A DNA stretch of 64,000 nt. Source: Rhizobium sp. C1. GTDB taxonomy: Bacteria > Pseudomonadota > Alphaproteobacteria > Rhizobiales > Rhizobiaceae. The stretch covers positions 166,170 through 230,169 of the forward strand of contig NZ_JAJNCY010000007.1 in the NCBI RefSeq assembly GCF_021026335.1, written 5' to 3'. The position numbers and the translations under genes are program-made. Every line of letters begins with the position of its first letter. Positions within the stretch are counted from its first letter, which is position 1. Under the pieces are notes generated by a model. The model was not told where the DNA came from, ran no database searches, and worked only from the letters and a program-made list of their open reading frames with translations. Positions 32,682-45,230 of this stretch are shown here, one piece after another.

Positions 32682-34376
32682 ATGAGCGCTCATGCGAACT
32701 CTCCGGCTGACCGTGCTGGCAGTCTTTGGCTGCCGTTCCTGATTTCGATCGGGATTGCTGTTTTTCTCATCACGCTAATGCCCACGGTCATGTTCTGGGA
32801 TCGCGACGAGGCCTTCTACGCGCGCGCTGCCGTCGAGATGCTTCAGTCCGGCAACTGGATTCTGCCGACCTATAATGATGCGGTGTTCCCCGACAAGCCG
32901 CCGCTGATCTACTGGCTGATGATGTTCTTCATGAGCATTTTCGGCCAGAACGAACTCGGTGCGCGCTTTGCATCCGCGCCTGCCACTGCGGCATCGGCCT
33001 TCCTGATCTTCCTGATCGCCAGCCGGCTTTTCGACCGCCGCGCCGGCCTCTGGTCGATGCTGGTCTTCGCCTCATCGACGCTGACGATCTATCTCGGCAT
33101 TACGGCGATGCTGGATGCCGTTCTGGTTTGTTTCATTTGCCTGGCACTGTGGGCTTTCGTTGCGATCATGCAGGAGCGTGAGGGTTTCTGGGGCAAGGCG
33201 GCGATCTTCCTCGTCGCCATGTCCCTGTCGCTCTTGACCAAGGGGCCGGTCGGACCTTCCATCATCGTGCCTGCGGTGGCCATCACTTGGTTCTTCTCCC
33301 GGCGGGGCGAGCGGCCGCCCTTCTGGCAGATGGTCGTGCTGGCGGCATCCACCTTTATCGGCGTCGGCATCTTTCTGCTCTGGGCGGTCCCCGCCAATAA
33401 CATGAGCCACGGAGAAATGCTGCAGACCGGCTTTGGCGAACATGTCATCCATCGTGCGCTTAACCCCATGCAGAGCCACGGTGCGCCGGGACTGCTTGGC
33501 TATCTGGCCTTCCTGCCGGCTTATATTCCGACGCTTTTCATCGGCTTCATGCCGGCGACCCTTTTCCTGCCGGCGGCGCTGTCGGCCATTGTGCGCAAGC
33601 CGGCAGCGGAAGGTACCCCTTCGCCGCGGCTGTTCCTTCTATCCTGGATCGTTCCTGGCTTCGTGATGTTCTCACTGGCTGCGACCAAGCTGCCGCATTA
33701 CATCGAGCCGATGATCCCCGCCTTTGCGATTGCGGCAGGTGGCGTTATAGCCGGCCGGCTAAGCGCCGGCACGACCTCGCTGCGGATCGGACGCTGGCTC
33801 TATATTCTTCAGATCGCAGGCCTTGCCGCCGCACTTCTGGCCGTTGTGGCGCTGGCGCCGACATTGCTCTTGAAGATCGCGCTCGTCGTCATTGCCGTCG
33901 GCTGCATCGGTTTTGCGTTCCGCATTTCGCTCCTGCACCGGCTGAGTGACTATGAACAGGCCATGCGCACTGCGCTGGTTTCCGTCGTTCTGCTGATGGA
34001 AAGCATGTTCCTGCTCGTCATTCCGGTGCTCGAGCGCGATATCAAGCTGTCCAAGCCCGTCGCCGAATTGCTGCGCAAGGACTTCAAGCCGGGTACGCCC
34101 GTGTTCGACGCAGATTATCTGGAACCCAGCCTGGTCTTTTATCTCGGCTGGCCGGTCGATAGCCCCATACGCGACGTTCCCGGCGATCAGGCTGGACGCA
34201 TGGCCTTCCTCACCTCGCCGGGCGAAAGCGCCCTTGTTGCAACGCGTGAGCAGTACGAGTTGCTAAAGGCGCTCGATCATGCCGACAGGCTGGTCGAACT
34301 GGGTTCGTTCACCGCCTGGAACACCAATGTCTCCGGGCGTTTGCAGACAATCGTCGTCGCCCGCCTGAAGCCGTGA
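32682..34376 (+). CDS. ArnT/PMT-like glycosyltransferase, GT-C fold
   Basis: A 564-aa inner-membrane transferase with about twelve helices. The first periplasmic loop carries the acidic catalytic motif MFWDRDEAFYARAAVEML, followed by FPDKPPLIYW, both hallmarks of ArnT and related polyprenyl-phosphate-sugar transferases. It should move a sugar from an undecaprenyl-phosphate carrier onto lipid A, another glycolipid or a protein. The acceptor is unknown. It begins a stretch of surface-polysaccharide genes reaching 39.8 kb. Confidence 0.9.
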   Translation: MSAHANSPADRAGSLWLPFLISIGIAVFLITLMPTVMFWDRDEAFYARAAVEMLQSGNWILPTYNDAVFPDKPPLIYWLMMFFMSIFGQNELGARFASAPATAASAFLIFLIASRLFDRRAGLWSMLVFASSTLTIYLGITAMLDAVLVCFICLALWAFVAIMQEREGFWGKAAIFLVAMSLSLLTKGPVGPSIIVPAVAITWFFSRRGERPPFWQMVVLAASTFIGVGIFLLWAVPANNMSHGEMLQTGFGEHVIHRALNPMQSHGAPGLLGYLAFLPAYIPTLFIGFMPATLFLPAALSAIVRKPAAEGTPSPRLFLLSWIVPGFVMFSLAATKLPHYIEPMIPAFAIAAGGVIAGRLSAGTTSLRIGRWLYILQIAGLAAALLAVVALAPTLLLKIALVVIAVGCIGFAFRISLLHRLSDYEQAMRTALVSVVLLMESMFLLVIPVLERDIKLSKPVAELLRKDFKPGTPVFDADYLEPSLVFYLGWPVDSPIRDVPGDQAGRMAFLTSPGESALVATREQYELLKALDHADRLVELGSFTAWNTNVSGRLQTIVVARLKP

Positions 34377-34445
34377 CGATGTTTGAAGCTTGATCCTTTG
34401 GCGCGAAGGGTGCTATTTCGCACCGCACAAAAGGATCGATGTTTC

Positions 34446-36065
34446 ATGCTGCTGCCGTTACGCGAGACTTACGAAGAGCTTGTCCGGGATTTCGTCTGGG
34501 ACATTCCGCAGGACTTCAATATCGGCCGTGCGGTCAGCGATGCCTGGGCCGCGCGCGCGCCGGATCGGGTCTGCCTCGAACATTTCAGTCCGGATGGCGC
34601 GCATGGCAGCCTGACCTACCAACAGTTGGCCGACCGGTCTTCCCGGTTTGCCGCAGCCTTGGCTTCTCTGGGCGTCACGCGGGGGAGCCGCGTGGCCATC
34701 CTGCTGCCGCAGGGTTTCGAGACGGTGATCGCGCATGTCGCGGCCTACAAGATCGGCGCGGTGGCGCTGCCGCTGGCGCTTCTGTTCGGTGCGGATGCGA
34801 TTGAATATCGCCTGAACGATTCCGGCGCCGCGGCCGTCGTGACGAACCGCTTCGGCTTTTCCAAGCTTCAGGATATTGGCGGTGCCTTGCCCGCCTTGAA
34901 GCATGTCATCATGACCGGAGATGCGGGGGAGGGCGCACTGTCGTTGGAGCGCCTGATTGCCGATCATGCGCCGCTGGAGGCGCAGGCTGCGACCGGGCCG
35001 GACGATCCGGCGTTGATGATCTATACGTCTGGAACGACCGGGCCGCCGAAGGGCGCCCTGCATGCTCACCGGGTGCTGCCCGGCCATATGCCCGGCATCC
35101 AGTTTGCCCATCCAGATCTCGGTCAGGCCGGCGACAAGATGTGGACGCCGGCCGACTGGGCCTGGGCGGGAGGGCTTCTCAATTGTCTCCTGCCGGCGCT
35201 CCTGCTGGGCGTTCCCGTCGTGTCGTCGCCGGGACAGAAGTTCGATCCCGACATGGCCTTCCGGATCATGGCGGAGATGGGCGTACGCAACGCTTTCATT
35301 CCGCCGACGGCGCTCAGACTGCTGCGGCCGGTCGACAATCCGCTTTCGCGCTATGATCTGAAGCTGCGCACGATCGGGTCTGCCGGCGAATCGCTCGGGC
35401 GCGAAACCTATGAATGGGCTCGAACCCATCTCGGCATCACCGTCAACGAGTTCTACGGTCAGACCGAATGCAATTTCGTGCTTTCGGCGAGCGCGCGCCA
35501 CGGCGTCACGAAGTCGGGTTCCATGGGCAAGCCGGTTCCGGGTCATCGCGTCGCCATCATCGACGAGGCGGGCAATATCCTGCCGCCTGGCGTCGCGGGC
35601 CAGGTTGCGGTTCTGCGGCCGGATCCTGTCATGTTTCTGGGATACTGGAACAACGAGGCGGCGACGCGGAAGAAATTCATCGGCGACTGGATGACCACGG
35701 GCGATCAGGGCGTGATGGACGAAGACGGCTATTTCGAGTTCTTCGGCAGGGACGATGACGTCATCACATCGTCGGGTTATCGCATCGGACCCGGGGAGAT
35801 CGAGGATTGTCTTCTGGGCCATCCGGCCGTGCGGTTGGCGGCGGCCGTCGGCAAGCCGGACCCTGTGCGCACCGAGATCGTCAAGGCTTTTGTCGTGCTC
35901 AAGGACGGCTATTCGGCGACGGCCGAACTTGCCGTGCAAATCCGAGACTGGGTCAAGCACCGGCTCTCGATGCATGAATATCCGCGCGAGATCGAGTTTC
36001 TCGACGCCTTGCCGATGACGACGACCGGCAAGATCATTCGTCGCGAACTGAGAGCGCGCGCCTGA
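34446..36065 (+). CDS. AMP-forming acyl-CoA synthetase
   Basis: A 539-aa ANL-superfamily ligase joining a carboxylic acid to CoA by way of an acyl-AMP. The P-loop is YTSGTTGPPKG (about residue 195), then EFYGQTECNFVLS, the hinge GYWNNEAATRKKF...WMTTGDQG, and the catalytic Lys in TTTGKIIRREL at the end. It is closest to the Acs/medium-chain group; the substrate is not certain. The ATG at 34446 follows AAGGA. Its TGA abuts the stop of the convergent acetyltransferase gene without any spacer. Confidence 0.92.
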   Translation: MLLPLRETYEELVRDFVWDIPQDFNIGRAVSDAWAARAPDRVCLEHFSPDGAHGSLTYQQLADRSSRFAAALASLGVTRGSRVAILLPQGFETVIAHVAAYKIGAVALPLALLFGADAIEYRLNDSGAAAVVTNRFGFSKLQDIGGALPALKHVIMTGDAGEGALSLERLIADHAPLEAQAATGPDDPALMIYTSGTTGPPKGALHAHRVLPGHMPGIQFAHPDLGQAGDKMWTPADWAWAGGLLNCLLPALLLGVPVVSSPGQKFDPDMAFRIMAEMGVRNAFIPPTALRLLRPVDNPLSRYDLKLRTIGSAGESLGRETYEWARTHLGITVNEFYGQTECNFVLSASARHGVTKSGSMGKPVPGHRVAIIDEAGNILPPGVAGQVAVLRPDPVMFLGYWNNEAATRKKFIGDWMTTGDQGVMDEDGYFEFFGRDDDVITSSGYRIGPGEIEDCLLGHPAVRLAAAVGKPDPVRTEIVKAFVVLKDGYSATAELAVQIRDWVKHRLSMHEYPREIEFLDALPMTTTGKIIRRELRARA

Positions 36066-37322
36066 TCATCTGCGCCGGCGCAGCGACATGATCCGGTCGC
36101 GCAGCTTGCGGGCGACGTCGCGCGTGTTCTGGTAGAGGTGGAGCTGCGTGGCGATCTGGCGCACGTCACGGTCGCGGTTGGGAGTGAGGCCGACGATCAG
36201 CGTCGCCATCGTCTCGCGCTCGCGCCAGAGCCGGCTCATGACTGGATGATCCGGAACGGCAAGCGAGTCTGTGCGCACGATATTGGCGTCATCGAGATGC
36301 CATTCCGTCACCTTCGACATCAGGATCTTGCCCGGCGAGCAGGAGGCATAGGCCTCGTTATAGGCCGTTTTCCACGTATAGGCCTCACCGCCGCTCATGA
36401 AGACGACCAGCGAGGCGATGGCGCGTCCGTCGAGGTCTATCGTGTGGATACGCACCTTGTCGGCAGAGGCAAGATTGTAGATGGCCTCGCGGGCGAAAGC
36501 AGAGCGCAGCCGGTCGATGGTGAGCGCCGTCTTTTCCTTGCCCTTCCAGCCGCTCGATTCGAGCAGCAGAAACTCTTCCATGCGCTTGACGATGTCGCGC
36601 GGCTGGCGGGCGACGTTATAGGCCACCTCGCCCTTTTCGGAGAGTTTGCGCCACTGGCGGCGCATCTCGTGATTATGCTTGGAGGAGACGGTTTCGCTCA
36701 GATAGGCTTCGCCGTCTAGAAGACTTTCCAGCATTGGCCGCAGACGTTCGTCGACCATGGCCAGCGGCAGGTTGCGGCTCATGGCGATGGCGCGGATCAG
36801 CTGGGCCGCCGGCCGGTTGATCTTCAGATCCGGAATCACCAGAACCTGCGGCAGTCCGGAATTCGGATTGGCCAGCGCCTCCAGAACGTTGTCGATGCTC
36901 TCGGCAGCGCCTTCCGCGTCGATCAGCGGCGTGCCGAGCGGCGCGAAATGGTTGGCCCAGACGCGCATGATCGATGAGCCGATCCCAAGACCCGGCCGTT
37001 CGACGGAAAACGGCATGAGGAAGCGCGCCCGTTTGCGGCCTTCAACATCGCGTAGGATGGCAAGGCGGATCTGGCGCTCTTCCAGGCGCGGCAGTGCCGG
37101 GGCCAGAAACTGGCCGGCAAAGAATACGTTTGCCTCCACGGCGCGGTTCGAGAGGTAGTCGAGTTCGCTTTGCAGTTCGAAACCGGCCTCTGCGTCATAG
37201 AGATAGAGGGCCCGGCCCGGACGTCCCACGTCGATCCTGTGGGTTTCGCGAACGAACTCCTCTGCCATCGGGGCGGAGTTGTCGGTCGATTCGGCCCGAA
37301 AGGGAAAGGCAGGATCGATCAT
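36066..37322 (-). CDS. GNAT acetyltransferase of the CelD/BcsL family
   Basis: A 418-aa protein with a C-terminal GNAT (Acetyltransf_6) domain: KVRIHTIDLDGRAIASLVVF followed by YTWKTAYNEAYASCSPGKIL, the acetyl-CoA binding strand and helix. The N-terminal half is a degenerate GNAT repeat. CelD/BcsL-type proteins work in exopolysaccharide or cellulose synthesis, probably acylating sugars. It is coupled by an ATGA overlap to the flippase gene upstream, which supports that role. Confidence 0.85.
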   Translation of the reverse strand: MIDPAFPFRAESTDNSAPMAEEFVRETHRIDVGRPGRALYLYDAEAGFELQSELDYLSNRAVEANVFFAGQFLAPALPRLEERQIRLAILRDVEGRKRARFLMPFSVERPGLGIGSSIMRVWANHFAPLGTPLIDAEGAAESIDNVLEALANPNSGLPQVLVIPDLKINRPAAQLIRAIAMSRNLPLAMVDERLRPMLESLLDGEAYLSETVSSKHNHEMRRQWRKLSEKGEVAYNVARQPRDIVKRMEEFLLLESSGWKGKEKTALTIDRLRSAFAREAIYNLASADKVRIHTIDLDGRAIASLVVFMSGGEAYTWKTAYNEAYASCSPGKILMSKVTEWHLDDANIVRTDSLAVPDHPVMSRLWRERETMATLIVGLTPNRDRDVRQIATQLHLYQNTRDVARKLRDRIMSLRRRR

Positions 37323-38734
37323 GTTTCACCTCGATTTTCGGATTTCGTCGGAGCGAAGACAAAGGCAGAAAGCGTGATGCCCAGTCTGCGACGGATCGTG
37401 ATGTGGAGAGCCAGCGCCTCGAAAACCATGGCGCCGGATGTGGCGATCGCCACGCCGTAGAGCCCGTAAACGGGGATCAACGTCATGTTGAGGGCGAGAT
37501 TGACGGCGAGCGCCATGATGTAGATGGCGACACAGCGGCGCTGCTCGCCGACCATCGCCAGCAAAGCCTCGCCGGGGCCGATGGAAGCCTTGGCCAGAAT
37601 GCCGACCAGAAGAATGGCCAGAAGCGGATAGCCGGCGACGAATGCGTGGCCGAAGAGCGACAGCAGCAACTTGCCGGCCAGCAGCACCAGTAGGCCGATG
37701 GCGAGTGAGGGCCAGAAGCTCCAGCGTGCAGCCTGACGCGCGAAGTTGGCAAGCCCGTCGCGGTCTCCGGCAGCCCACAGCATGGAGAAGCGGGCGCTGG
37801 CAGCGGCTTTGACCGAGAAGAAGACGAAGTGGACCAGCGCCATCGTCTTGGCGGCGGCGAAGTAGATCGCGACGTCGGTGGGGTTCAGATAGAAGCCGAC
37901 AATCACGACGTCCGAATTGGTCAGCAAATAGACGAAACCTTCGATGAAGAAGATCGGCACCGCGACCTTGAACCAGTTGCCGAAGTCGATCCGGTTCGCT
38001 TCGGCCGGATAGTTTTTGCCGATGCGCGTGATGACGAAGATGAACTGCCCGATCGAGGCCAGATAGACGGCGGCCAGCGCCGAGACCATGGCCGTATGCG
38101 CGGTCGGCGGATAGCCCGCCTTTACGCTGGCTGCCATGAAGATCAGGATGAGAAGCGGGCGGATGATATAGGTCGGCGTCAGGGCCGCGATCGGCCAGCT
38201 GTTGGCGCGTCCCGTGCCCTCCTGAACATCGCCCAGCGCGACCATCGGTAGCGCGAAGACGGCCAGGAAGAGCGGCGCAACATAGTAGGATTCAATCCGG
38301 TCGCCGAGAAAATGGAGAGCCACGAGCCCGAGGCCGCCAATTGTGGTGGCGACAGTCATGGCAAAGAGCCGGGCGGTGGAGGTGAGGCCCCGGATTTCGG
38401 CATGCGCGCCGGCCTCACGATATTCGGGAAGGAAACGTATGATCGTCGTGTGAAAGCCGAGGCAGGACAGGTTGCCGATCAGGATCGTCATCACCCAGAC
38501 GAAGGTGAAAAGACCGTATTCGAAATTGCCCATCAATCGTGCAAGGATGATCTGCGAGACGAAGGCGATGGCGGCGCTGACGACGCGAATGGCAAACGCG
38601 GACAGCGCCATGCGCTGGGCGCGCGCCTGCGCATCGCCGCCCTTGAGGACGGCAACCAGCATCACCATTGCTTGCCGCACACGCGCATGTCCTTGCGCAT
38701 CCGGCGTCTTGCCCAGTTCTTCGAACGCAGTCAT
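37319..38734 (-). CDS. Polysaccharide flippase (Wzx/MOP superfamily)
   Basis: A 471-aa membrane protein with twelve to fourteen helices. It opens with FAIRVVSAAIAFVSQIILARLMGNFEYGLFTFVW, the helix-1/2 pattern of oligosaccharide exporters in the MOP family. It should flip a lipid-linked sugar unit across the inner membrane. No glycosyltransferase for chain assembly adjoins it apart from the ArnT-like gene. Translationally coupled to the CelD-type acetyltransferase and divergent from the dehydratase gene at 38857. Confidence 0.88.
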   Translation of the reverse strand: MTAFEELGKTPDAQGHARVRQAMVMLVAVLKGGDAQARAQRMALSAFAIRVVSAAIAFVSQIILARLMGNFEYGLFTFVWVMTILIGNLSCLGFHTTIIRFLPEYREAGAHAEIRGLTSTARLFAMTVATTIGGLGLVALHFLGDRIESYYVAPLFLAVFALPMVALGDVQEGTGRANSWPIAALTPTYIIRPLLILIFMAASVKAGYPPTAHTAMVSALAAVYLASIGQFIFVITRIGKNYPAEANRIDFGNWFKVAVPIFFIEGFVYLLTNSDVVIVGFYLNPTDVAIYFAAAKTMALVHFVFFSVKAAASARFSMLWAAGDRDGLANFARQAARWSFWPSLAIGLLVLLAGKLLLSLFGHAFVAGYPLLAILLVGILAKASIGPGEALLAMVGEQRRCVAIYIMALAVNLALNMTLIPVYGLYGVAIATSGAMVFEALALHITIRRRLGITLSAFVFAPTKSENRGET

Positions 38735-38856
38735 GGCCTGTCTTGTCTGAACCCTCTCAAAAACATCGCATAATCAGCGTTAAGAAAAGGTGTGGGCGCC
38801 TCGCTATTCCTGACCATAATGTTTAGAACTTTGTTGAGAAAGAGCGGGGAAATCCG

Positions 38857-39846
38857 ATGATTGATGCAGGCGTGGAGAAAAAGACGATCCTCCTGACGGG
38901 GGCGACAGGCTTTCTCGGAGGATGGCTGGTTTCGTCGTTTCTTGATCGCGGCGATCGCGTGGTTGCCCTGATCAATCCGGGCAGCTCCATCCGCAAGAAC
39001 GATCTGGCGCAGTACTACATGCGCGGCCTCGATAAGCGATGCGAGGAAGCGCGCGTCGATCTTCTCGATCCGGCGGTCGTTGACGAGCTGGTTGCTACGG
39101 TTCGCCCGGATGTCGTCATCCACCTGGCTGCCGTTGGCGACGTGACGCTGGCGGCGCAGAACCCGGCGTTGACCTTTGGAACGAGCGCGCGCTCGACGCT
39201 CAATCTGCTCGACGCGCTGCGCCGGTTGAGCCCGCAAACGCTGTTCATCTCGCACACGACCGACAAGGTCTATTCCGGCAACCCGATCCCCTTTACCGAG
39301 GATATGCCGCTGACACCGACGCATATCTACGAAGTGGCGAAGGTGGCGCAGGAGCACCTGACGGCGACCTATGCCAAGCAGTATGGATTGAAGACCGTAA
39401 CGGTGCGCTGCGGCAATTATTTCGGCGGCTACGACTTCAACTTCAACCGCATCATCCCCTTCACGATCAAACAGTTGCTCGAAGGCCAGCCTGTGACGCT
39501 GCGCTCCAGCGGACGCTTCACGCGCGATTTCCTCTATATCGAGGATGCCGTGCTGGTGAACCATCTGCTCATCGAGCGCTTTGCAGGGGCGAAGGACGGT
39601 TTTGGGGAGGCCTTCAACTTCTCCTTGGAGGCTAACCTCAACATGCTGCAGCTGGTCGCCCGCATCGGATCGCTGATGGGCGTCGAGCCGAAGATCGTCA
39701 TCCACGACACGGCGAAGTCGGAAATTCCCGACATGCAGCTGTCCTGCGCCAAGGCGCGGGATGTGCTTGGCTGGCGTCCGGCCTTCAGCTTCGATGAGGG
39801 GCTGCAAAAGACGATTGCGTCCTACAGAGATTATCTGAAAGCCTAA
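38857..39846 (+). CDS. NAD-dependent nucleotide-sugar epimerase/dehydratase
   Basis: A 329-aa extended SDR. The cofactor loop TGATGFLGGWL is at about 14-24, HLAAVGD marks the NAD-binding strand, SHTTDKVY contains the catalytic Thr-Asp and YEVAK the Tyr-x-x-x-Lys. The sequence is closest to CDP-glucose 4,6-dehydratase and GDP-mannose dehydratase types, converting a nucleotide sugar to its 4-keto-6-deoxy form; the exact substrate is uncertain. It is divergent from the flippase and ends at a shared terminator with secA. Confidence 0.88.
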   Translation: MIDAGVEKKTILLTGATGFLGGWLVSSFLDRGDRVVALINPGSSIRKNDLAQYYMRGLDKRCEEARVDLLDPAVVDELVATVRPDVVIHLAAVGDVTLAAQNPALTFGTSARSTLNLLDALRRLSPQTLFISHTTDKVYSGNPIPFTEDMPLTPTHIYEVAKVAQEHLTATYAKQYGLKTVTVRCGNYFGGYDFNFNRIIPFTIKQLLEGQPVTLRSSGRFTRDFLYIEDAVLVNHLLIERFAGAKDGFGEAFNFSLEANLNMLQLVARIGSLMGVEPKIVIHDTAKSEIPDMQLSCAKARDVLGWRPAFSFDEGLQKTIASYRDYLKA

Positions 39847-39857
39847 GAGCCAAAATA

Positions 39858-39889
39858 AAACGCCCCGCAGCGCGGGCTGCAGGGCGTTT
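39858..39889. terminator. Bidirectional terminator between the dehydratase gene and secA
   Basis: AAACGCCC (39858-39865) pairs with GGGCGTTT (39882-39889), with an inner GCAGC/GCTGC stem. A and T runs at the two ends allow use from both sides, which suits its position between two convergent genes. Confidence 0.78.
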
Positions 39890-39912
39890 CGATGTCTTTC
39901 TTCCAGAGCCGA

Positions 39913-42615
<2,703 letters not shown>

Positions 42616-43045
42616 CAGGATGGTCCTTTCTCGTTTGGTTGCTTATCGCGATCCCAGCCATCAAAAAAACGACGGGAACCGCGTTGAGCCCAGAAACCCA
42701 TCTGGACGCGAAGTTGCGTGACAGATAAGAGGGGGGCCAAGTGATGTCAACGGCCCTTGCGGGCAGGCGCTTTGCGGGCTTTCTGCGCTCTTTGTGGCGG
42801 AAAACGTGTGGGCACTTGCTGAATGGGTAAAAAATCCTTCATGTTGAAGCCCTTAGCTGGTAATGGCGGGCTTCCGAGGGGATTTGGGATCTTGATCCGG
42901 CTGCGCCGGCGCGTCGAGGCGCAGCCGCGCAGGGAGCAAAGAGTTCCGACCGTGGACTGCTATCAAAACGCCACATTCGAGTGGCCGTGACTTCGAACAA
43001 GGGGTGCTGATCCCCGTCAGCGCTCACATCTTGAAAGGTTTCAAC
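42616..43045. other. Divergent intergenic region secA - parvulin
   Basis: No gene is supported in these 430 bases. They must hold the two divergent promoters. A perfect 9-bp stem (GGCTGCGCC, 42899-42907, with GGCGCAGCC, 42918-42926) lies about 120 bases before the parvulin gene; with no T run it is not an obvious terminator. Confidence 0.5.
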
Positions 43046-43912
43046 ATGCTCAATCGTCAGAAAATGCTCTTTGCGGCCGTTGTTACCGCATTCGGATTGT
43101 CCGGCGCGGCTTATGCCGCCGACGGCGCCGATCCCGTGGTGGCCAAGGTCGGCGACCAGGAAATTCATCAGTCGGACATCGATCTCGGCGTCGCCAATCT
43201 CGATCCGCAGCTTGCCCAGCTTCCCGACGAGCAGAAGAAACTCGCAGCCCTGTCCGCCGCCATCGACGTGAAGGCGATTGCCAAGGTTGCTGAGGCTGAC
43301 GGCGTCGACAAGACGGACGATTTCAAGAAGCGTCTGGAATTCCTGCGTGAGCGTGAGCTGCACAACGCCTATTTCCGCAAGTATGTTGTCAACACGGTTA
43401 CCGACGACGAGATCAAGGCGCGCTATGACGCCGAGATCAAGAAAATCCCGCCGCAGGAAGAAATTCACGCCCGCCACATCCTCGTGAAGACCGAGGACGA
43501 AGCCAAGGCCATCATCAAGGATCTGGACGCCGGCAAGGATTTCGCGGAACTGGCCAAGGCCAAGTCCTCCGACCCGAACAAGTCTGAAGGCGGCGATCTC
43601 GGCTATTTCGGCAAGGGCCGCATGGTCAAGGAATTCGAAGATGCGGCTTTCGCGCTGAAGAAGGGCGAATACACCAAGACGCCGGTCAAAACTCAGTTCG
43701 GCTACCATGTCATCAAGGTCGAAGACACGCGTATCGCACCGCCGCCGGCGCTTGATCAGGTCAAGGACCAGATCCGTCAGCTCGTCATGCGGGACAAGTA
43801 TCTTGCCCTGCTGGCCAAGGCCAAGGAAGGCACGAAGATCGAGATCGTGGATCCGACCCTGCAGAAGGGCTACGAGGAGATCAACAAAGAACAGCAGCAG
43901 CCGCAGCAGTAA
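43046..43912 (+). CDS. Periplasmic parvulin-type peptidyl-prolyl isomerase
   Basis: A 288-aa protein with a signal peptide (MLNRQKMLFAAVVTAFGLSG, cleavage after AYA). The chaperone arm region (SurA_N/PrsA-like, about 25-135) is followed by one PpiC domain: EIHARHILVKTEDEAKAIIK, SSDPNKSEGGDLGYFGKGRM and TQFGYHVIKVEDTR. It should catalyse proline isomerisation and hold outer-membrane proteins during export. The start at 43046 with GAAAGG upstream gives the signal peptide directly. It is divergent from secA, a fitting neighbour. Confidence 0.94.
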   Translation: MLNRQKMLFAAVVTAFGLSGAAYAADGADPVVAKVGDQEIHQSDIDLGVANLDPQLAQLPDEQKKLAALSAAIDVKAIAKVAEADGVDKTDDFKKRLEFLRERELHNAYFRKYVVNTVTDDEIKARYDAEIKKIPPQEEIHARHILVKTEDEAKAIIKDLDAGKDFAELAKAKSSDPNKSEGGDLGYFGKGRMVKEFEDAAFALKKGEYTKTPVKTQFGYHVIKVEDTRIAPPPALDQVKDQIRQLVMRDKYLALLAKAKEGTKIEIVDPTLQKGYEEINKEQQQPQQ

Positions 43913-43923
43913 CCTGTTGTGAT

Positions 43924-43953
43924 GCGGGGTCCTGACGGGACCCCGCTCGTTTT
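43924..43953 (+). terminator. Intrinsic terminator after the parvulin gene
   Basis: GCGGGGTCC (43924-43932) pairs perfectly with GGACCCCGC (43938-43946) across a 5-base loop and is followed by TCGTTTT. Confidence 0.8.
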
Positions 43954-43984
43954 CTGATGTCCGACCTGTTTTGATGGAAGCCTG

Positions 43985-45226
43985 ATGTCCACGACCGTCT
44001 CTCCGCTTGCTCCCAAATCCGTTCCCGACATGCCCGCACTTCGCGGCGTACGCATGGCAACCGCCTCTGCCGGCATCAAGTACAAAGGCCGTACTGACGT
44101 GCTGATGATGGTTTTCGACCAGCCGGCCGCCGTCGCCGGTGTCTTCACACGCTCGCGCTGCCCGTCAGCGCCGGTCGATTTCTGCCGCCAGAACCTGGCG
44201 GGCGGCGCGGCCCGGGCCGTTGTGGTGAATTCCGGGAATGCCAATGCCTTCACCGGCAAGAAGGGCCGTGAGGCGACGGCGTTGACGGCGAAGTCAGCTG
44301 CCACCGCGGTGGGGTGCAAGGAAAGCGAAGTGTTTCTTGCTTCCACCGGCGTGATCGGCGAGCCGCTGGATGCGACGAAGTTTGCCGGCGTGCTCGACAC
44401 GCTGGCCAAGGATGGCAAGGCGGACTTCTGGTACGAGGCCGCCAAGGCCATCATGACCACGGACACCTATCCGAAGGTCGCCACCCGCACGGCTGAGATT
44501 GCCGGCGTCAAGGTCACGATCAACGGAATTGCCAAGGGTGCAGGCATGATCGCGCCGGACATGGCGACGATGCTTTCGTTTGTCGCAACGGATGCGGATA
44601 TCGCACCCGCTGCGCTTCAGGGACTTCTCTCGGCCGGCGTTGGTCCGTCGTTCAATTCCGTGACCGTCGATAGCGATACGTCCACCTCCGACACGCTGCT
44701 TCTTTTCGCAACGGGCGCAGCCGCTGCCGACGGCCAGCCGAAGATCGAAGATGCAGGCGATGCGCGCCTTGAGGGCTTCAAGACGGCGCTGAACGATCTG
44801 CTGATGAACCTTGCCCTTCAAGTCGTTCGCGACGGCGAGGGCGCGCGCAAGATGGTTGCCGTCACCGTGACGGGTGCGGAAAGCGATGCTGCCGCAAAGC
44901 GGATTGCGCTGTCGATTGCCAATTCGCCCCTCGTCAAGACGGCGGTTGCTGGCGAAGACGCCAACTGGGGCCGTGTCGTCATGGCTGTCGGCAAGTCCGG
45001 CGAGATGGCGGATCGCGACAAGCTGGCGATCTGGTTCGGTGATGTGCGCGTCGCTGTCGATGGCGAGCGCGACCCGGATTACTCCGAGGCGGCAACGACT
45101 GCCGTGATGGAACAGGACGATATCGCCATCCGCGCGGATATCGGTCTCGGCAATGGCAAGGCAACGGTTTACACCTGTGATCTCACCAAGGAATATGTCG
45201 CCATCAATGGCGATTACCGGAGCTGA
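43985..45226 (+). CDS. argJ: Bifunctional ornithine acetyltransferase/N-acetylglutamate synthase
   Basis: A 413-aa enzyme that recycles the acetyl group in arginine synthesis, from N-acetylornithine to glutamate, and can also use acetyl-CoA. It is made as a precursor that cuts itself before the nucleophilic Thr in [20 protein letters not shown]. The oxyanion residues are in [10 protein letters not shown], and the end reads [11 protein letters not shown] as expected. It leads into an acetyltransferase gene and mutT, with spacing of four bases and an overlap, so the three form an operon. Confidence 0.97.
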   Translation: MSTTVSPLAPKSVPDMPALRGVRMATASAGIKYKGRTDVLMMVFDQPAAVAGVFTRSRCPSAPVDFCRQNLAGGAARAVVVNSGNANAFTGKKGREATALTAKSAATAVGCKESEVFLASTGVIGEPLDATKFAGVLDTLAKDGKADFWYEAAKAIMTTDTYPKVATRTAEIAGVKVTINGIAKGAGMIAPDMATMLSFVATDADIAPAALQGLLSAGVGPSFNSVTVDSDTSTSDTLLLFATGAAAADGQPKIEDAGDARLEGFKTALNDLLMNLALQVVRDGEGARKMVAVTVTGAESDAAAKRIALSIANSPLVKTAVAGEDANWGRVVMAVGKSGEMADRDKLAIWFGDVRVAVDGERDPDYSEAATTAVMEQDDIAIRADIGLGNGKATVYTCDLTKEYVAINGDYRS

Positions 45227-45230
45227 GCGA

